Source of the DNA: Sphaerulina vaccinii
Lineage: Eukaryota > Ascomycota > Dothideomycetes > Mycosphaerellales > Mycosphaerellaceae
DNA: 64,000 nt
Assembly: GCA_022570795.1 (NCBI GenBank)
Contig: JAKUDP010000006.1
Location: 744,001-808,000, forward strand
Reading direction: 5' to 3'
Positions 41,935-51,189 of this stretch are shown piece by piece (the stretch's first letter is position 1; each line of letters begins with the position of its first letter). The notes below the pieces were generated by a model. The model did no database searches. It saw only the letters and a list, made by a program, of their open reading frames with translations, and was not told the DNA's origin. The position numbers were made by a program, and so were the translations under genes.

Positions 41935-43648
41935 ATGCCACACGCCGTGGTGCCCGCATCGGGCCTCCAGGCATTGATATTATGCGGCCCTGGTGCTTCC
42001 CTGGCCACATTTACCTCCAACACGAAAGAGTCCTCGAAAGCTCTAATCCCGATCGCCAACCGTCCAATGGTGTGGTACCCCATGGACTTCTGCCACCGCA
42101 TGGGAATATCTGGTGAGTGATGGCGGAAACTTTTCCTCGCCGAGACAACAACACTGACGTATTCTAGACATTACTCTCGTCACACCTGCGGAATCGAAGT
42201 CAGTTCTTGAGTCGGCTCTTGCCACCAATCCATTCTTGACCAGTCTACCATCGCCAAAGCCCAAGGTTGTAGCCCCCGAAGCTCTTACTCACGACGATGC
42301 CACTGGTCAGCTGCTATGCCTCCCCGAGGTACAGAAGTCGATCACTTCCGACTTTGTCATTCTACCTTGCGATTTGATCTCTGAACTGGACGGCACACGA
42401 TTGCTGCAGCAGTGGATGGCACTCAACCCGCTGTCCAAGACGAAGCAGAAGGGAGGACTCGCTCTCTACTACCCTACACAAGGTCTGGAGTGGGTCAGTC
42501 ATAAGAAAGACGAGACGGACTTCATCACCACTGTGCCGCTGGACACACCAGCAGTTTCGCCACCTCATGGATCACTTCGGCCAGACATCGAGACAGTCGT
42601 GACCACAATGCCAAGAGACACGCTGAATGACAAAGTAGAAGAGGCCAAGGGCATCTTTGATCAACGTCGACCACTGACGCGGAAGTACGGCCGAGTCAAG
42701 CTGAAGATGAAGCACCGCGATGCGCATATGTATATCTTCCCGTTGTGGGTGAAGGAGTACGCGGCTCGGAACCAGTTCGAATCGATTAGTGAAGACGTGC
42801 TAGGCTGGTGGGCCAAGGCGCAGTGGCAGAATGGCCTGGTTGAGAAGCTCGGTCTGGACCAAGTACTCAGCCAGGGACAAGGCTCGACACAGGACATCGA
42901 CAACTCCCAATACGACGATGACACTGTGGACGCCGCTGCATTCTCTAGCACAAAGTCAGCAGCGCCTCAGAAGAAGGCGCCGGTCGGCTTTGCATCTCGT
43001 GTCGGTAGCGCTGCCACAGCTATAACCACACCAGCTGTCGAAGTCCCACCACTGCTGGCGTACGTCCAGCCTGCACCAACGGAGGCAAATCCACAAGCCC
43101 TGATCCGCCGCGTGGACACTGCTCATTCCCTCCTTGCAGTCTCACTGTACTTGGCCAAGCAACAGTCGCATCAGCTGTCACACGAGCACAAAGTGCACCC
43201 AACCGTGATCATGGAAGAGCAATCTCGTATCTTCCGAGAAGACTCCCTCGTTGCAGAGGGCGTCAAGATAGGCACACGAACTGTCATCAAGGCATCCGTC
43301 ATCGGCGCTAACTGCGTGATTGGCGCGTATGCTCGGATCACAGGATGTCTGCTCATGGACGGAGTCACTGTCGGCGATGGCGTACAGCTTACAGGCTGTA
43401 TCATCGGACGCCGCGCCAAGATCGAGAGCCTGTGGAAGGCTCCTGTAGAGGCTGCGGATGGCGGAAAAAAGGCGAAGAAGCAGCAAGATGACGACGAAGA
43501 AGGAAGAACTCAGCTTAAGGAGTGTGAGGTTGCTCCTGGTCACGTTGTCGAAGCGGGTACAGAGGCGAAGGGTGAGAAGATCACCGCATTCGAGATGGTC
43601 TCTACGGAGGACGAAGATGACCAGGGTGGGGAGACTCAAGACGATTGA
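41935..43648 (+). CDS. GCD1: translation initiation factor eIF2B subunit gamma
   Basis: Two exons (41935-42112, 42168-43648) encode 552 residues. The N-terminal nucleotidyltransferase-like domain begins GLQALILCGPGASLATFT and contains KALIPIANRPMVWYPMDFCHRMGIS|DITLVTP. The middle has FVILPCDLISELDGTRLL and WMALNPLSKTK. The C-terminal left-handed beta-helix shows hexapeptide-like repeats (GVKIGTRTVIKASVIGANCVIGAYARITGCLLMDGVTVGDGVQLTGCIIG) and an acidic tail. This is the catalytic-core partner subunit of the eIF2B exchange factor (with epsilon) that recycles eIF2-GDP; yeast Gcd1. Substrate-free pyrophosphorylase residues are degenerate, as usual for eIF2B-gamma. Confidence 0.9.
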
Positions 43649-44699
43649 ATAGCCACCATGCCACCGTAGGAGCAGACAGGCTAGTTTAGGAAAACTAGCA
43701 ATGAATCAGAGAAGACGCATAATGCCACCTCTTTCTCCAATTTCGTCCTGCTAACTAGGCCACTTGGTGTACAGACAGACCAGCAAGCAGCAGCAAACCT
43801 GGTATCGGAGAAGCCTGGATGTCGTCGTCTCTTTGCGGATCTTATAGTCGACTGAGCCACCATAGAGACAGACAGGCCAGTTTAAGATAACTAGCAGTGA
43901 ATCAGAGAAGATTGCCGACTGTCGTGTGTCTCGATTACACCTCGTTGACTTAGCGATATTCTAATTGATTTGCGACTGCCTCTCCGCTGTCACTGAGACC
44001 AACCTTGCCGCCTCGTTCGCAGACGTGGTGCAATTCAGAAAAATCGTGCATCCAGAGATGCTTGCCGCATAAGGGCCTTGTTTCGGCTATGTCACAGTGG
44101 TAGTCAAGGTCACTTCGTGGACTTAGTGAAATCTTGGTCGATTTACCGGTCCTTCTCCTGTTATCAACAACGACCTCGCCGCCTCGATCGCAGACGTGGT
44201 GCGATTCTAGAAAAGTGGATCCTTCAGAGACACTGCCGCTTGCATTTATTGTCACTCACCTCGTACTGACCATGCCACTTGAGTCGCAGACTGATCAGTA
44301 GGCAGAAGCAGACCTGATATCAGAGAAGGCTTAGAAAATGTAGTACACAGATGTGATGTAGCTGATAAGAAAGTGAATGCTCAAACTGATTCTATGGCTT
44401 TATTCGAAGCGCCTAGACACTAAAAAAGCTTTGTCTCCAGCAATCACCTTTTATTCGCTTCACTTGCGCAACCTTCACTGATCTTCAACCATCCAACACC
44501 GTCAAGAATACCAACAAGATAAAAATCCTCGCGACCTCCTCCTTCTATCCAGGACTGGCGGATTCGAACGTCCTCGGCTCTCCACAGCACTGACCACGAC
44601 AACAGGAGTAGGCTTCAGTCGATATTGTAACGCCGTCGAGGCATAGAGCTTTCCTCAGTCCTTCTTGCAATAGCAGAGTTCTCCGCAATCGCCAACAAG
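43649..44699. other. 1-kb intergenic region with degenerate duplications
   Basis: Between eIF2B-gamma and the RING gene. Most of its left two thirds consists of the duplicated tracts annotated at 43651-44332. No gene supported. Confidence 0.5.
43651..44332. repeat. nested degenerate direct repeats
   Basis: Three diverged pairs are visible: 43651-43714 with 43855-43910 (shared AGCCACCAT, CAGACAGGC, AGTTTA and GAATCAGAGAAG); 43937-44068 with 44111-44240 (shared GACTTAG, GCCGCCTCG, CGCAGACGTGGTGC); and 43757-43817 with 44273-44332 (shared GCCACTTG, GTATC/ATATC, GAGAAG). By eye 70-85% identity. No coding frame or terminal inverted repeats. Looks like an old tandem duplication or decayed repetitive element just after the GCD1 stop. 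Confidence 0.7.
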
Positions 44700-45494
44700 A
44701 TGTGGCCACTCTGGGAGACCGACGCCTTCGCTCTCCTTGTCAGTATATCCTTCTGGCTCTACGTTAGAGGCCTACCAACGTATACACGGCCGCTTCGGCA
44801 TCACCATCGATCTCCAGAACCAAATGAGCAGTGTCCACTCTGCAAAAGAGAGTACTTCGACCCCACGGAACCTCTCGTTCCACACACTCTACCGTGTGGA
44901 CATGTCTGGTGTGCAAGCTGCTTCCAAGAATATGCGGACTCGAGCTTGATCACAAGTTGCCCACTATGCCTCCAGGACATTCGACCTGGAACGGCAGCAC
45001 TCCGATGGTGGAAGACGATGTTTGTGCACATCACGCTGACCACAGCGGCGCTGCTAGGCGCTATTACTTTCGGATACTGGTTCAGCGGATCTGCTGAATC
45101 AAAAGGCACAGGTATTGGACCTCCTTGGTTCGTAGCCATTGGCGGGCTTCTGGCAATGTCATTCTATGGTGTGTCACTAGTCAATGAAGGGGAAGACTTC
45201 TACAACGGCGAAGGGTTCTGGCCACTCATCGGATCATCGTGGCTCGTTGTCGCCGCCCATCTGTCGTTGCACGCGCTGCAGACCGTACCGGATCAGGTCA
45301 TCGGGCCAGCACAAGGTTCCAGTCTCTGGTGGGTGGTGGATCTTCTCCTGTTCCGGATACTATGGATAACGATCTTAGGCGTGGCTCCTCTGCTCTGGAT
45401 TGCGACTATCGCTATGCTCTTGTACACTGGGCTTGTAGAACTCGCCGAGTATATCCTTGGCAGGGAACTGCCTGAATGGCATTTACCGGTCTAG
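44700..45494 (+). CDS. membrane-anchored RING finger (C3HC4) protein
   Basis: Intronless, 264 residues. A hydrophobic stretch near the N-terminus (FALLVSISFWLYV) is followed by a perfect C3HC4 RING: Cys45, Cys48, Cys66, His68, Cys71, Cys74, Cys87, Cys90 (CPLC..CGHVWCASC..CPLC). After it come about four membrane helices: FVHITLTTAALLGAITFGYW, PWFVAIGGLLAMSFYGVSL, GSSWLVVAAHLSLHAL and LWITILGVAPLLWIATIAMLLYTGL. Probably an E3 ubiquitin ligase of the endomembrane system; substrate unknown. The large ring-to-helix arrangement is common in fungal RING proteins of no assigned role. Confidence 0.82.
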   Translation: MWPLWETDAFALLVSISFWLYVRGLPTYTRPLRHHHRSPEPNEQCPLCKREYFDPTEPLVPHTLPCGHVWCASCFQEYADSSLITSCPLCLQDIRPGTAALRWWKTMFVHITLTTAALLGAITFGYWFSGSAESKGTGIGPPWFVAIGGLLAMSFYGVSLVNEGEDFYNGEGFWPLIGSSWLVVAAHLSLHALQTVPDQVIGPAQGSSLWWVVDLLLFRILWITILGVAPLLWIATIAMLLYTGLVELAEYILGRELPEWHLPV

Positions 45495-45912
45495 TAGGAG
45501 GATCTCGAGCTCGTGCCGTCGTGGTGAGGCCATCGGTATGGATCTATCTATCCACGAGCGTTGCCTCAAGCCATCGAATCCGCAGACAGAGGTTGGAGTC
45601 GTGGAGTGTGTGCTTAGAGAAGACTTCCAACCCGGGCAGGCGGCCAGATCATCAGATAGGCGTACGACAGTCCTGACGTCCTTCTTTCGCGTCGACCTCT
45701 CAAGAGGCCTTCTCCGTAGCATCAAAGCACGTGTTGCTGATGGCTACTTGAACAGTTCGTCGTCAGTGTCGTGGTGGTCGAACGATCGTGCCGCGATGTC
45801 GGAGATGAAAATTTGGCGTGGTCAATGCGCTGTGCCAAGAACAAACAATGAATCACCCAGAAACAGTGGTTAACAGTGATGGTCTATCAGTTCAACATCT
45901 GACAAGGAATTG
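45495..45912. other. intergenic
   Basis: 418 bp between the RING gene and purU, same strand. Nothing supported. Confidence 0.45.
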
Positions 45913-46896
45913 ATGGCTGCTTTACGCGTTGCTACAAGACTTTCAACACTGTCGCCAGCACCATCTACCAGCTTTGTAACACAAGGACTCCGCACTCTTG
46001 GACGAGCAGGATACGCGACTAAGCCTGTCAAAAGGACCTCCATAGCAGATATGACCAAAGATCACATCCTCACGCTGTCATGCCCGGACAAGCCAGGAAT
46101 CATCCACACAGTCACCGGTGTGTTGTCGAAGCACAATTTGAACATTCTCGACCTTCAGCAATACTCGGATATCGATCGCCAAAGATTCTTTATGAGAATC
46201 CACTTCGGCCATGCAGACTCCACACAACATTTGACTGAACCCTTTGGAGAGCTAGCGGCCGACCTTAAGATGGATTATGACATTGTACCTCGTGCGCACA
46301 AGCCCAGGGTGCTTATCATGGTATCCAAGATTGGCCACGCCTTGAATGATCTGCTCTTTCGCCAGAGCACTGGACAATTGAACATTGAGATTCCGGCGAT
46401 TGTGTCAAACCATCCGGAGTTCGAGAACTTGGCAAAGACGTACAATGTGCCCTTCCATCATCTTCCAGTAACAAAGGACACGAAAGCTGAGCAAGAAGGC
46501 AAGATCTTGGACCTGGTGAAGGAGCACAATGTCGACCTCATTGTACTAGCACGATATATGCAAGTGCTATCTCCTACACTCTGCGAAGCTATGTCTGGCA
46601 AGATCATCAACATCCACCACTCTTTCTTGCCATCCTTCAAGGGAGCCAAGCCATATCACCAGGCCTACGAACGTGGTGTCAAGATCATTGGGGCCACGGC
46701 ACACTTCGTCACAGCAGACCTGGATGAGGGGCCGATCATTGAGCAAAGAATCGCTCGAGTTGATCACAGCATGGACCCGAAGGAACTTGTTGAGGAGGGC
46801 AGCAATGTTGAGAGTCAGACATTAGCAGCAGCAGTGAAGTGGTGGAGCGAGAAGAGGCTATTCTTGAACGGCACCAAGACCGTGGTGTTCAATTAG
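45913..46896 (+). CDS. purU: formyltetrahydrofolate deformylase (PurU-type), likely mitochondrial
   Basis: Intronless, 327 residues from ATG 45913; the TTG one codon earlier is not used. The first ~40 residues (MAALRVATRLSTLSPAPSTSFVTQGLRTLGRAGYATK) look like a mitochondrial presequence. An ACT domain follows (DHILTLSCPDKPGIIHTVTGVLSKHNLNILDLQQYSD), then the formyltransferase-fold domain with KPRVLIMVSKIGHALNDLLFR, LIVLARYMQVLSP, INIHHSFLPSFKGAKPYHQAYERGVKIIGATAHFVTADLDEGPIIEQ (catalytic His and Asp). It hydrolyses 10-formyl-THF to formate and THF and balances the one-carbon pool. Length is slightly longer than bacterial PurU because of the presequence. Confidence 0.93.
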   Translation: MAALRVATRLSTLSPAPSTSFVTQGLRTLGRAGYATKPVKRTSIADMTKDHILTLSCPDKPGIIHTVTGVLSKHNLNILDLQQYSDIDRQRFFMRIHFGHADSTQHLTEPFGELAADLKMDYDIVPRAHKPRVLIMVSKIGHALNDLLFRQSTGQLNIEIPAIVSNHPEFENLAKTYNVPFHHLPVTKDTKAEQEGKILDLVKEHNVDLIVLARYMQVLSPTLCEAMSGKIINIHHSFLPSFKGAKPYHQAYERGVKIIGATAHFVTADLDEGPIIEQRIARVDHSMDPKELVEEGSNVESQTLAAAVKWWSEKRLFLNGTKTVVFN

Positions 46897-47283
46897 ACCC
46901 AGATGATGATACGACATGTGAGCATTACGACTCTGTCGGTATCGAGAAGGTGGAAGATCTGGCTGTGCGCAGCTACGCTCGCGCGAAGGTTTGATCATGT
47001 TTCTATATTAGATGATACAGAAGAGAGCTGAAAGCGTCATACAGGACATATGGGACTCATCCCTGCAGACCCTGCGTATACATCCTTGCCTGATCGTAAT
47101 CGGAAACATTCTCAAACATTACTGCCAAGACTTAGAACTGTTTCTATTATTGCGCCTTGCAGGAGCAAGCTTCATTATTACGTCGTGTGTAATAACAAGC
47201 TACAGGTTGCCAGCTGGAATTTCTCAGAAGGACAACGCATACATCGAGGCGCGCAAGCATTCACGGATACGAACCATCAGATC
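46897..47283. other. intergenic
   Basis: 387 bp; an ATG at 47050 is in frame with the next gene but the translation looks non-coding, so I treat it as 5'-UTR. Confidence 0.4.
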
Positions 47284-48090
47284 ATGAGCGAGACAGAAGT
47301 TCTTCGGACAACAGCAGAGCTGCTTAGCGACGACGAAACGCTTGTAGCAGCGACACCCATATCGAACCGTCAGGCCGTAGTCGCAACACTCGATTCAGCA
47401 CTTGACCGAAGATTGTTGAAAAGATATGACATTCACCAGCCATCGCCGGACTCAGATGTCAAAGAAGTGCACTACGACGGCCTACAGCCATATCAGATCA
47501 CACGCAAAGCACTCAGACCCGGACGCCCTATGACAACGATATCAGCTCTCCCATCCGGCGAGATCGTGGCAGGCACAAAAGCAGGACGTAGAGAATCTCA
47601 CATATTCGCCGGGAGTCCATCGAGAGGCACAACAGTGTGGCTTCCTGTAGTCGCAAGCGATGGTGCATGGAACTTCAACGCGAACGACAGAGCTCTTCGC
47701 TGGCGAGAGATGAAAGCTGCAAGCACACTCCGAGTCATCCAGCTCGTGGACGCAATCACTACAGAACTCCTCGTGGAGTACTATGCGACTACCACAGGCG
47801 CTGCTCTACATTTCTACACGGAGCTGGAGTACTCACTAGAATTGCTTGTCATGGCATCAATTCTGGCCATCACAGAACCCAGTCGCGCGAAGGATGGTCG
47901 GAGTGGGAGTCGAGATCGTTTTTTAGGCTCTGCGCAGTCATCACCAGAAAGCTCCCGATCGCCTTCACCGCATGCGTATATACTCGAACACGAGAATCTA
48001 TCAGCCGACTTGGCCGTTACGCAAAAGTTGGCAGATTTCGCGCGAAAGTTAAGGAAGACGGATGAAGAAGAGAGGGAAGCGAAGTTGTGA
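47284..48090 (+). CDS. hypothetical protein, possible tubby-C/LURP-like fold
   Basis: Intronless, 268 residues from ATG 47284 (MSETEVLRTT). The central region (VVATLDSALDRRLLKRYDIHQPS, ITRKALRPGRPMTTISALPSGEIVAGTKAGRRE, GTTVWLPVVASDGAWNFNANDRALRWREMK, LVEYYATTTGAALHFYTELEYSLELLVMASILAI) has the alternating strands and final helix of tubby C-terminal/LURP-one-like (DUF6593-type) domains. This fold call is tentative. An Arg/Ser-rich segment and a charged helix end the protein. No signal peptide. An upstream in-frame ATG at 47050 would add 78 residues. Confidence 0.65.
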   Translation: MSETEVLRTTAELLSDDETLVAATPISNRQAVVATLDSALDRRLLKRYDIHQPSPDSDVKEVHYDGLQPYQITRKALRPGRPMTTISALPSGEIVAGTKAGRRESHIFAGSPSRGTTVWLPVVASDGAWNFNANDRALRWREMKAASTLRVIQLVDAITTELLVEYYATTTGAALHFYTELEYSLELLVMASILAITEPSRAKDGRSGSRDRFLGSAQSSPESSRSPSPHAYILEHENLSADLAVTQKLADFARKLRKTDEEEREAKL

Positions 48091-48666
48091 GGAGAAGCAG
48101 CAGTATCTAAGTGGAACAACAGTGACTGAGAACAATTACCTATTGGTGAATGATACAAGCACAATGGAGAACAGAACACCTCGAACAGTGCTGTATACCA
48201 TTCTGCAAGCATTTCAGTGCGGCCAAGATAAGCTTTACGATCTGTAGCAAACCATTTGCGACTACTCACATGTTTCAGATCATCCCTTTGGCTGGATCGG
48301 CACGATGCTCCCGGTCGTACTTTCTGCAGGTTGCTGTGTTGAGTAATAGGTATATCATGAAACCTCTTCTCAGCGTGCTGCGAACGCCAGAGCATAGCAA
48401 ACAAGGGAATGGCTGGACTCTACATCGTTCTGGATTACCACTCGATGCACATGAGTCCACATGCGGTTCTTGGCACCTGACAGTATGGTCGTTGTGTGAC
48501 ACACATGGTATGCAAGGTCATGAAGAGATCGCAATCGTGAAGATGTGACTACACTTCCTCGTTTGTGTTTGCTTCTGCTCATACACGTTAGACCCAACTC
48601 ACCCTCTTTCCAGAACTCAGGAACCGAGTCAACACACAACAGCATCTCCGGACAATTCAAAGCACG
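48091..48666. other. intergenic, PAL upstream region
   Basis: 576 bp between the hypothetical gene and PAL. No supported feature; an antisense frame crossing 47814-48404 is not ATG-led in any convincing way. Confidence 0.4.
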
Positions 48667-50796
48667 ATGCCAACTCAAGCGAATCGCGACTGCGAATCGC
48701 GCACCAACAGTGTTCCAGAGAGCTCTTGTTCACCGGTGCACGGCAAGCACACATCCTGGGTGATTGAGCACCACAAGCTACTACAAAAGTCCAAAGTCGG
48801 CATAGTGACCATTTCTGGTGACAATCTTTCACTTGCGGAGCTCATCTCTGTTGCAACTCATCGCACACCCGCGCAGCCGAGCTCGGACAAAGAAGTCGTC
48901 AAGCGTATAGATGCGAGTGTTGAGTTCCTCGAGCAGGAGTTGTCAGCAGGGAAGCCAGTCTATGGTATCTCGACAGGATTCGGCGGATCCGCAGACACTA
49001 GGACCAATCGCTTCGTGGACTTGCAGAAGGCTCTCCTACAGCATCATCATACTGGAGTCCTGATTCCTTCAGACATTGGTCGGGATGGCCAGGCGCTCGA
49101 ACACCTCCCACAGCATCGCCTTCCTCGAAACGTAGTCAGAGGCGCAATGCTGGCCCGAGCGCATTCTCTGATGCGAGGTCATTCTGCTGTGCGGCGAACA
49201 GTGATTGCAGTCTTGCTGAGACTGCTCAACTTGGACTTCATCCCCGTCATTCCTTTGAGAGGCTCCATCTCCGCATCTGGTGACCTCACACCACTGAGTT
49301 ACATTGCAGGAGCCATTGAAGGCAATCCGGGAATCTTCATCGACTGTCGTGTGGACAAAGGAAGCCGCAAGATCTCGAACGCACGCGAGGCTCTCCTGAC
49401 GGCAGGTATCGAGGCAACGACTCTGGGTCCCAAGGAGGGCTTAGGCATCATGAACGGCACGACAGTATCATGTGCAGCAGCCACATTAGCTCTTCACGAA
49501 GCACATTTCCTGGCCCTGCTGACACAGGCACTTACCGGTATGTGCTGTGAGGCACTTCTCGGCTCAACAGACAACTATGACTCCTTCATATCTGCTTGTC
49601 ACCCTCATCCAGGTCACATTGAAGCTGGAGCGAACATATCTCGCTACCTGGAAGGCTCCAAACTAGCAGGATCGCACAACTCCGGAACGCGAACAGATGG
49701 CCTCTTTCAAGATCGTTATCCGCTGCGTACCGCAGCCCAATGGCTTGGACCATATCTCGAAGACCTGGCACTATCAGCACAGCAGCTTGAGATCGAGCTG
49801 AATTCGACGACTGATAATCCAATCATCGATGCATCAGCTCCTCGAGTCCACCATGGAGGTAACTTCCAGGCAACCGCAGTGACCTCCTCGACAGAGAAGA
49901 CCCGTCTGGCGCTGCAGATGTTCGGCAAGCTTCTGTTCGCGCAGAATGGTGAGGTCAACAACCCAATGCTCAATGGCACGCTTCCTCCCAATCTCTCCTT
50001 CGACGATCCAAGTCTGAGCTTCGCGTTCAAAGGCGTCGAGATCAACATGGCTGCTTATATGTCAGAGCTAGCCTTTCTCGCCAACCCTGTTAGCTCACAT
50101 GTCCAGAGTGCGGAAATGGGAAACCAGAGTGTGAATAGCGTTGCGTTGATCAGTACGCGCTACACAATGGACGCTGTTGAGCTCGTTAGCTTGATGGGCG
50201 CCGCACATCTGTACACGCTATGCCAGGCTGTCGATTTGCAGGCTATGAGAGCCAAATACATGACCTCGATCGAGACCAGGCTTTCGGTTGAACTGGCCTC
50301 GTTGCTCGGCAAAGGAGTAGGAGACAAGGTTGGAGTCGCCATGTTGGCCATCCAGAGTGGACTGATACAGGCGAAGACGAAGGATCTGCCAGAACAGGCA
50401 GAAGCTGCTGCAGATAGCGTCTGCCTCAAGATGATATCTGAACTGGAAGAGGGCGCCGGCAGTGCTTTGAAGATCCTGCACGAGCATATCGTCGAGATCG
50501 TGTCTTCTTCGATCGCGAATGCAAGGAAGTGCTTTGCTGAACGTCCATCTACCGAGGAATATCTCAGCGACGGCTCGAAGCTATTGTATCGCTATGTTAG
50601 AAACGATCTGGGCGTTCCGATGCACAAAGGCTTGGTCGAGCATGCGACGTACGATAGCGCCAGTCCAGAAGGAATCAGTGTGCTGCCTGGGCAGCGAGAA
50701 CTCATTGGTACGCAGATCGGCAAGATCTATGCTGCCATACGATCTGGACAGATTCATCAAGTCTTGGTTGACAGCTTGACTCACTCTGCGAAGTAA
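48667..50796 (+). CDS. PAL: phenylalanine/aromatic amino-acid ammonia-lyase
   Basis: Intronless, 709 residues, typical for fungal PAL. The MIO cofactor triad Ala203-Ser204-Gly205 lies in SISASGDLTPLSYIAG. The catalytic Tyr99 sits in VYGISTGFGGSAD, and NGT (GIMNGTTVS), the NNP loop (EVNNPMLNG) and QSAEMGNQSVNS are all present. At the selectivity loop the sequence is LLQHHHTGVL (His126-128), where fungal enzymes have His; a His here usually allows tyrosine as well as phenylalanine (general knowledge, not shown by sequence). It deaminates Phe to trans-cinnamate (and possibly Tyr to p-coumarate), cytosolic. The MFS transporter 393 bp downstream on the same strand suggests a small functional pair. 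PAL is patchy in ascomycetes. Confidence 0.95.
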   Translation: MPTQANRDCESRTNSVPESSCSPVHGKHTSWVIEHHKLLQKSKVGIVTISGDNLSLAELISVATHRTPAQPSSDKEVVKRIDASVEFLEQELSAGKPVYGISTGFGGSADTRTNRFVDLQKALLQHHHTGVLIPSDIGRDGQALEHLPQHRLPRNVVRGAMLARAHSLMRGHSAVRRTVIAVLLRLLNLDFIPVIPLRGSISASGDLTPLSYIAGAIEGNPGIFIDCRVDKGSRKISNAREALLTAGIEATTLGPKEGLGIMNGTTVSCAAATLALHEAHFLALLTQALTGMCCEALLGSTDNYDSFISACHPHPGHIEAGANISRYLEGSKLAGSHNSGTRTDGLFQDRYPLRTAAQWLGPYLEDLALSAQQLEIELNSTTDNPIIDASAPRVHHGGNFQATAVTSSTEKTRLALQMFGKLLFAQNGEVNNPMLNGTLPPNLSFDDPSLSFAFKGVEINMAAYMSELAFLANPVSSHVQSAEMGNQSVNSVALISTRYTMDAVELVSLMGAAHLYTLCQAVDLQAMRAKYMTSIETRLSVELASLLGKGVGDKVGVAMLAIQSGLIQAKTKDLPEQAEAAADSVCLKMISELEEGAGSALKILHEHIVEIVSSSIANARKCFAERPSTEEYLSDGSKLLYRYVRNDLGVPMHKGLVEHATYDSASPEGISVLPGQRELIGTQIGKIYAAIRSGQIHQVLVDSLTHSAK

Positions 50797-51189
50797 GCAA
50801 GACCAGGGAGCGACGAACGGGCAGCTTGTATCATATACCGGATAAGAAGCTTGATAATTCTCCGGTTGACAGGACTTTAGACCAGAATGCTGCCATAGAT
50901 AGTCATGATTGCATTCCTGCCTTGGCAACATCCCCGCGATGTCAATGTTACAGATTACGAAAACCGAGTCGCAGAAGTTGTGAAGCCAGGTCATCCCAGT
51001 CAGTGGCTCAAAATAGAGTTGAGAAATCTCATTACCAGATATAGCAGGTATAGAGATGTGGCGGTGCCTGAACTTCTGCTGATTGCATTCATGTCACTGA
51101 ACGAACAATACGATCATTCATTGTGACCTTCCTTAGTGGCTGATAGTCTGCCGTCGTCCATCACTCACTATGGTTCTTCAGCTGCCAAC
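50797..51189. other. intergenic between PAL and MFS genes
   Basis: 393 bp; no terminator or gene that I can support. The MFS frame extends into it without an ATG. Confidence 0.4.

Noticed and set aside
47814..48404. 196-codon antisense frame over the hypothetical gene at 47284
   Set aside because: Mostly the shadow of the plus-strand gene; its composition (many Ser/Arg) is typical of antisense frames.
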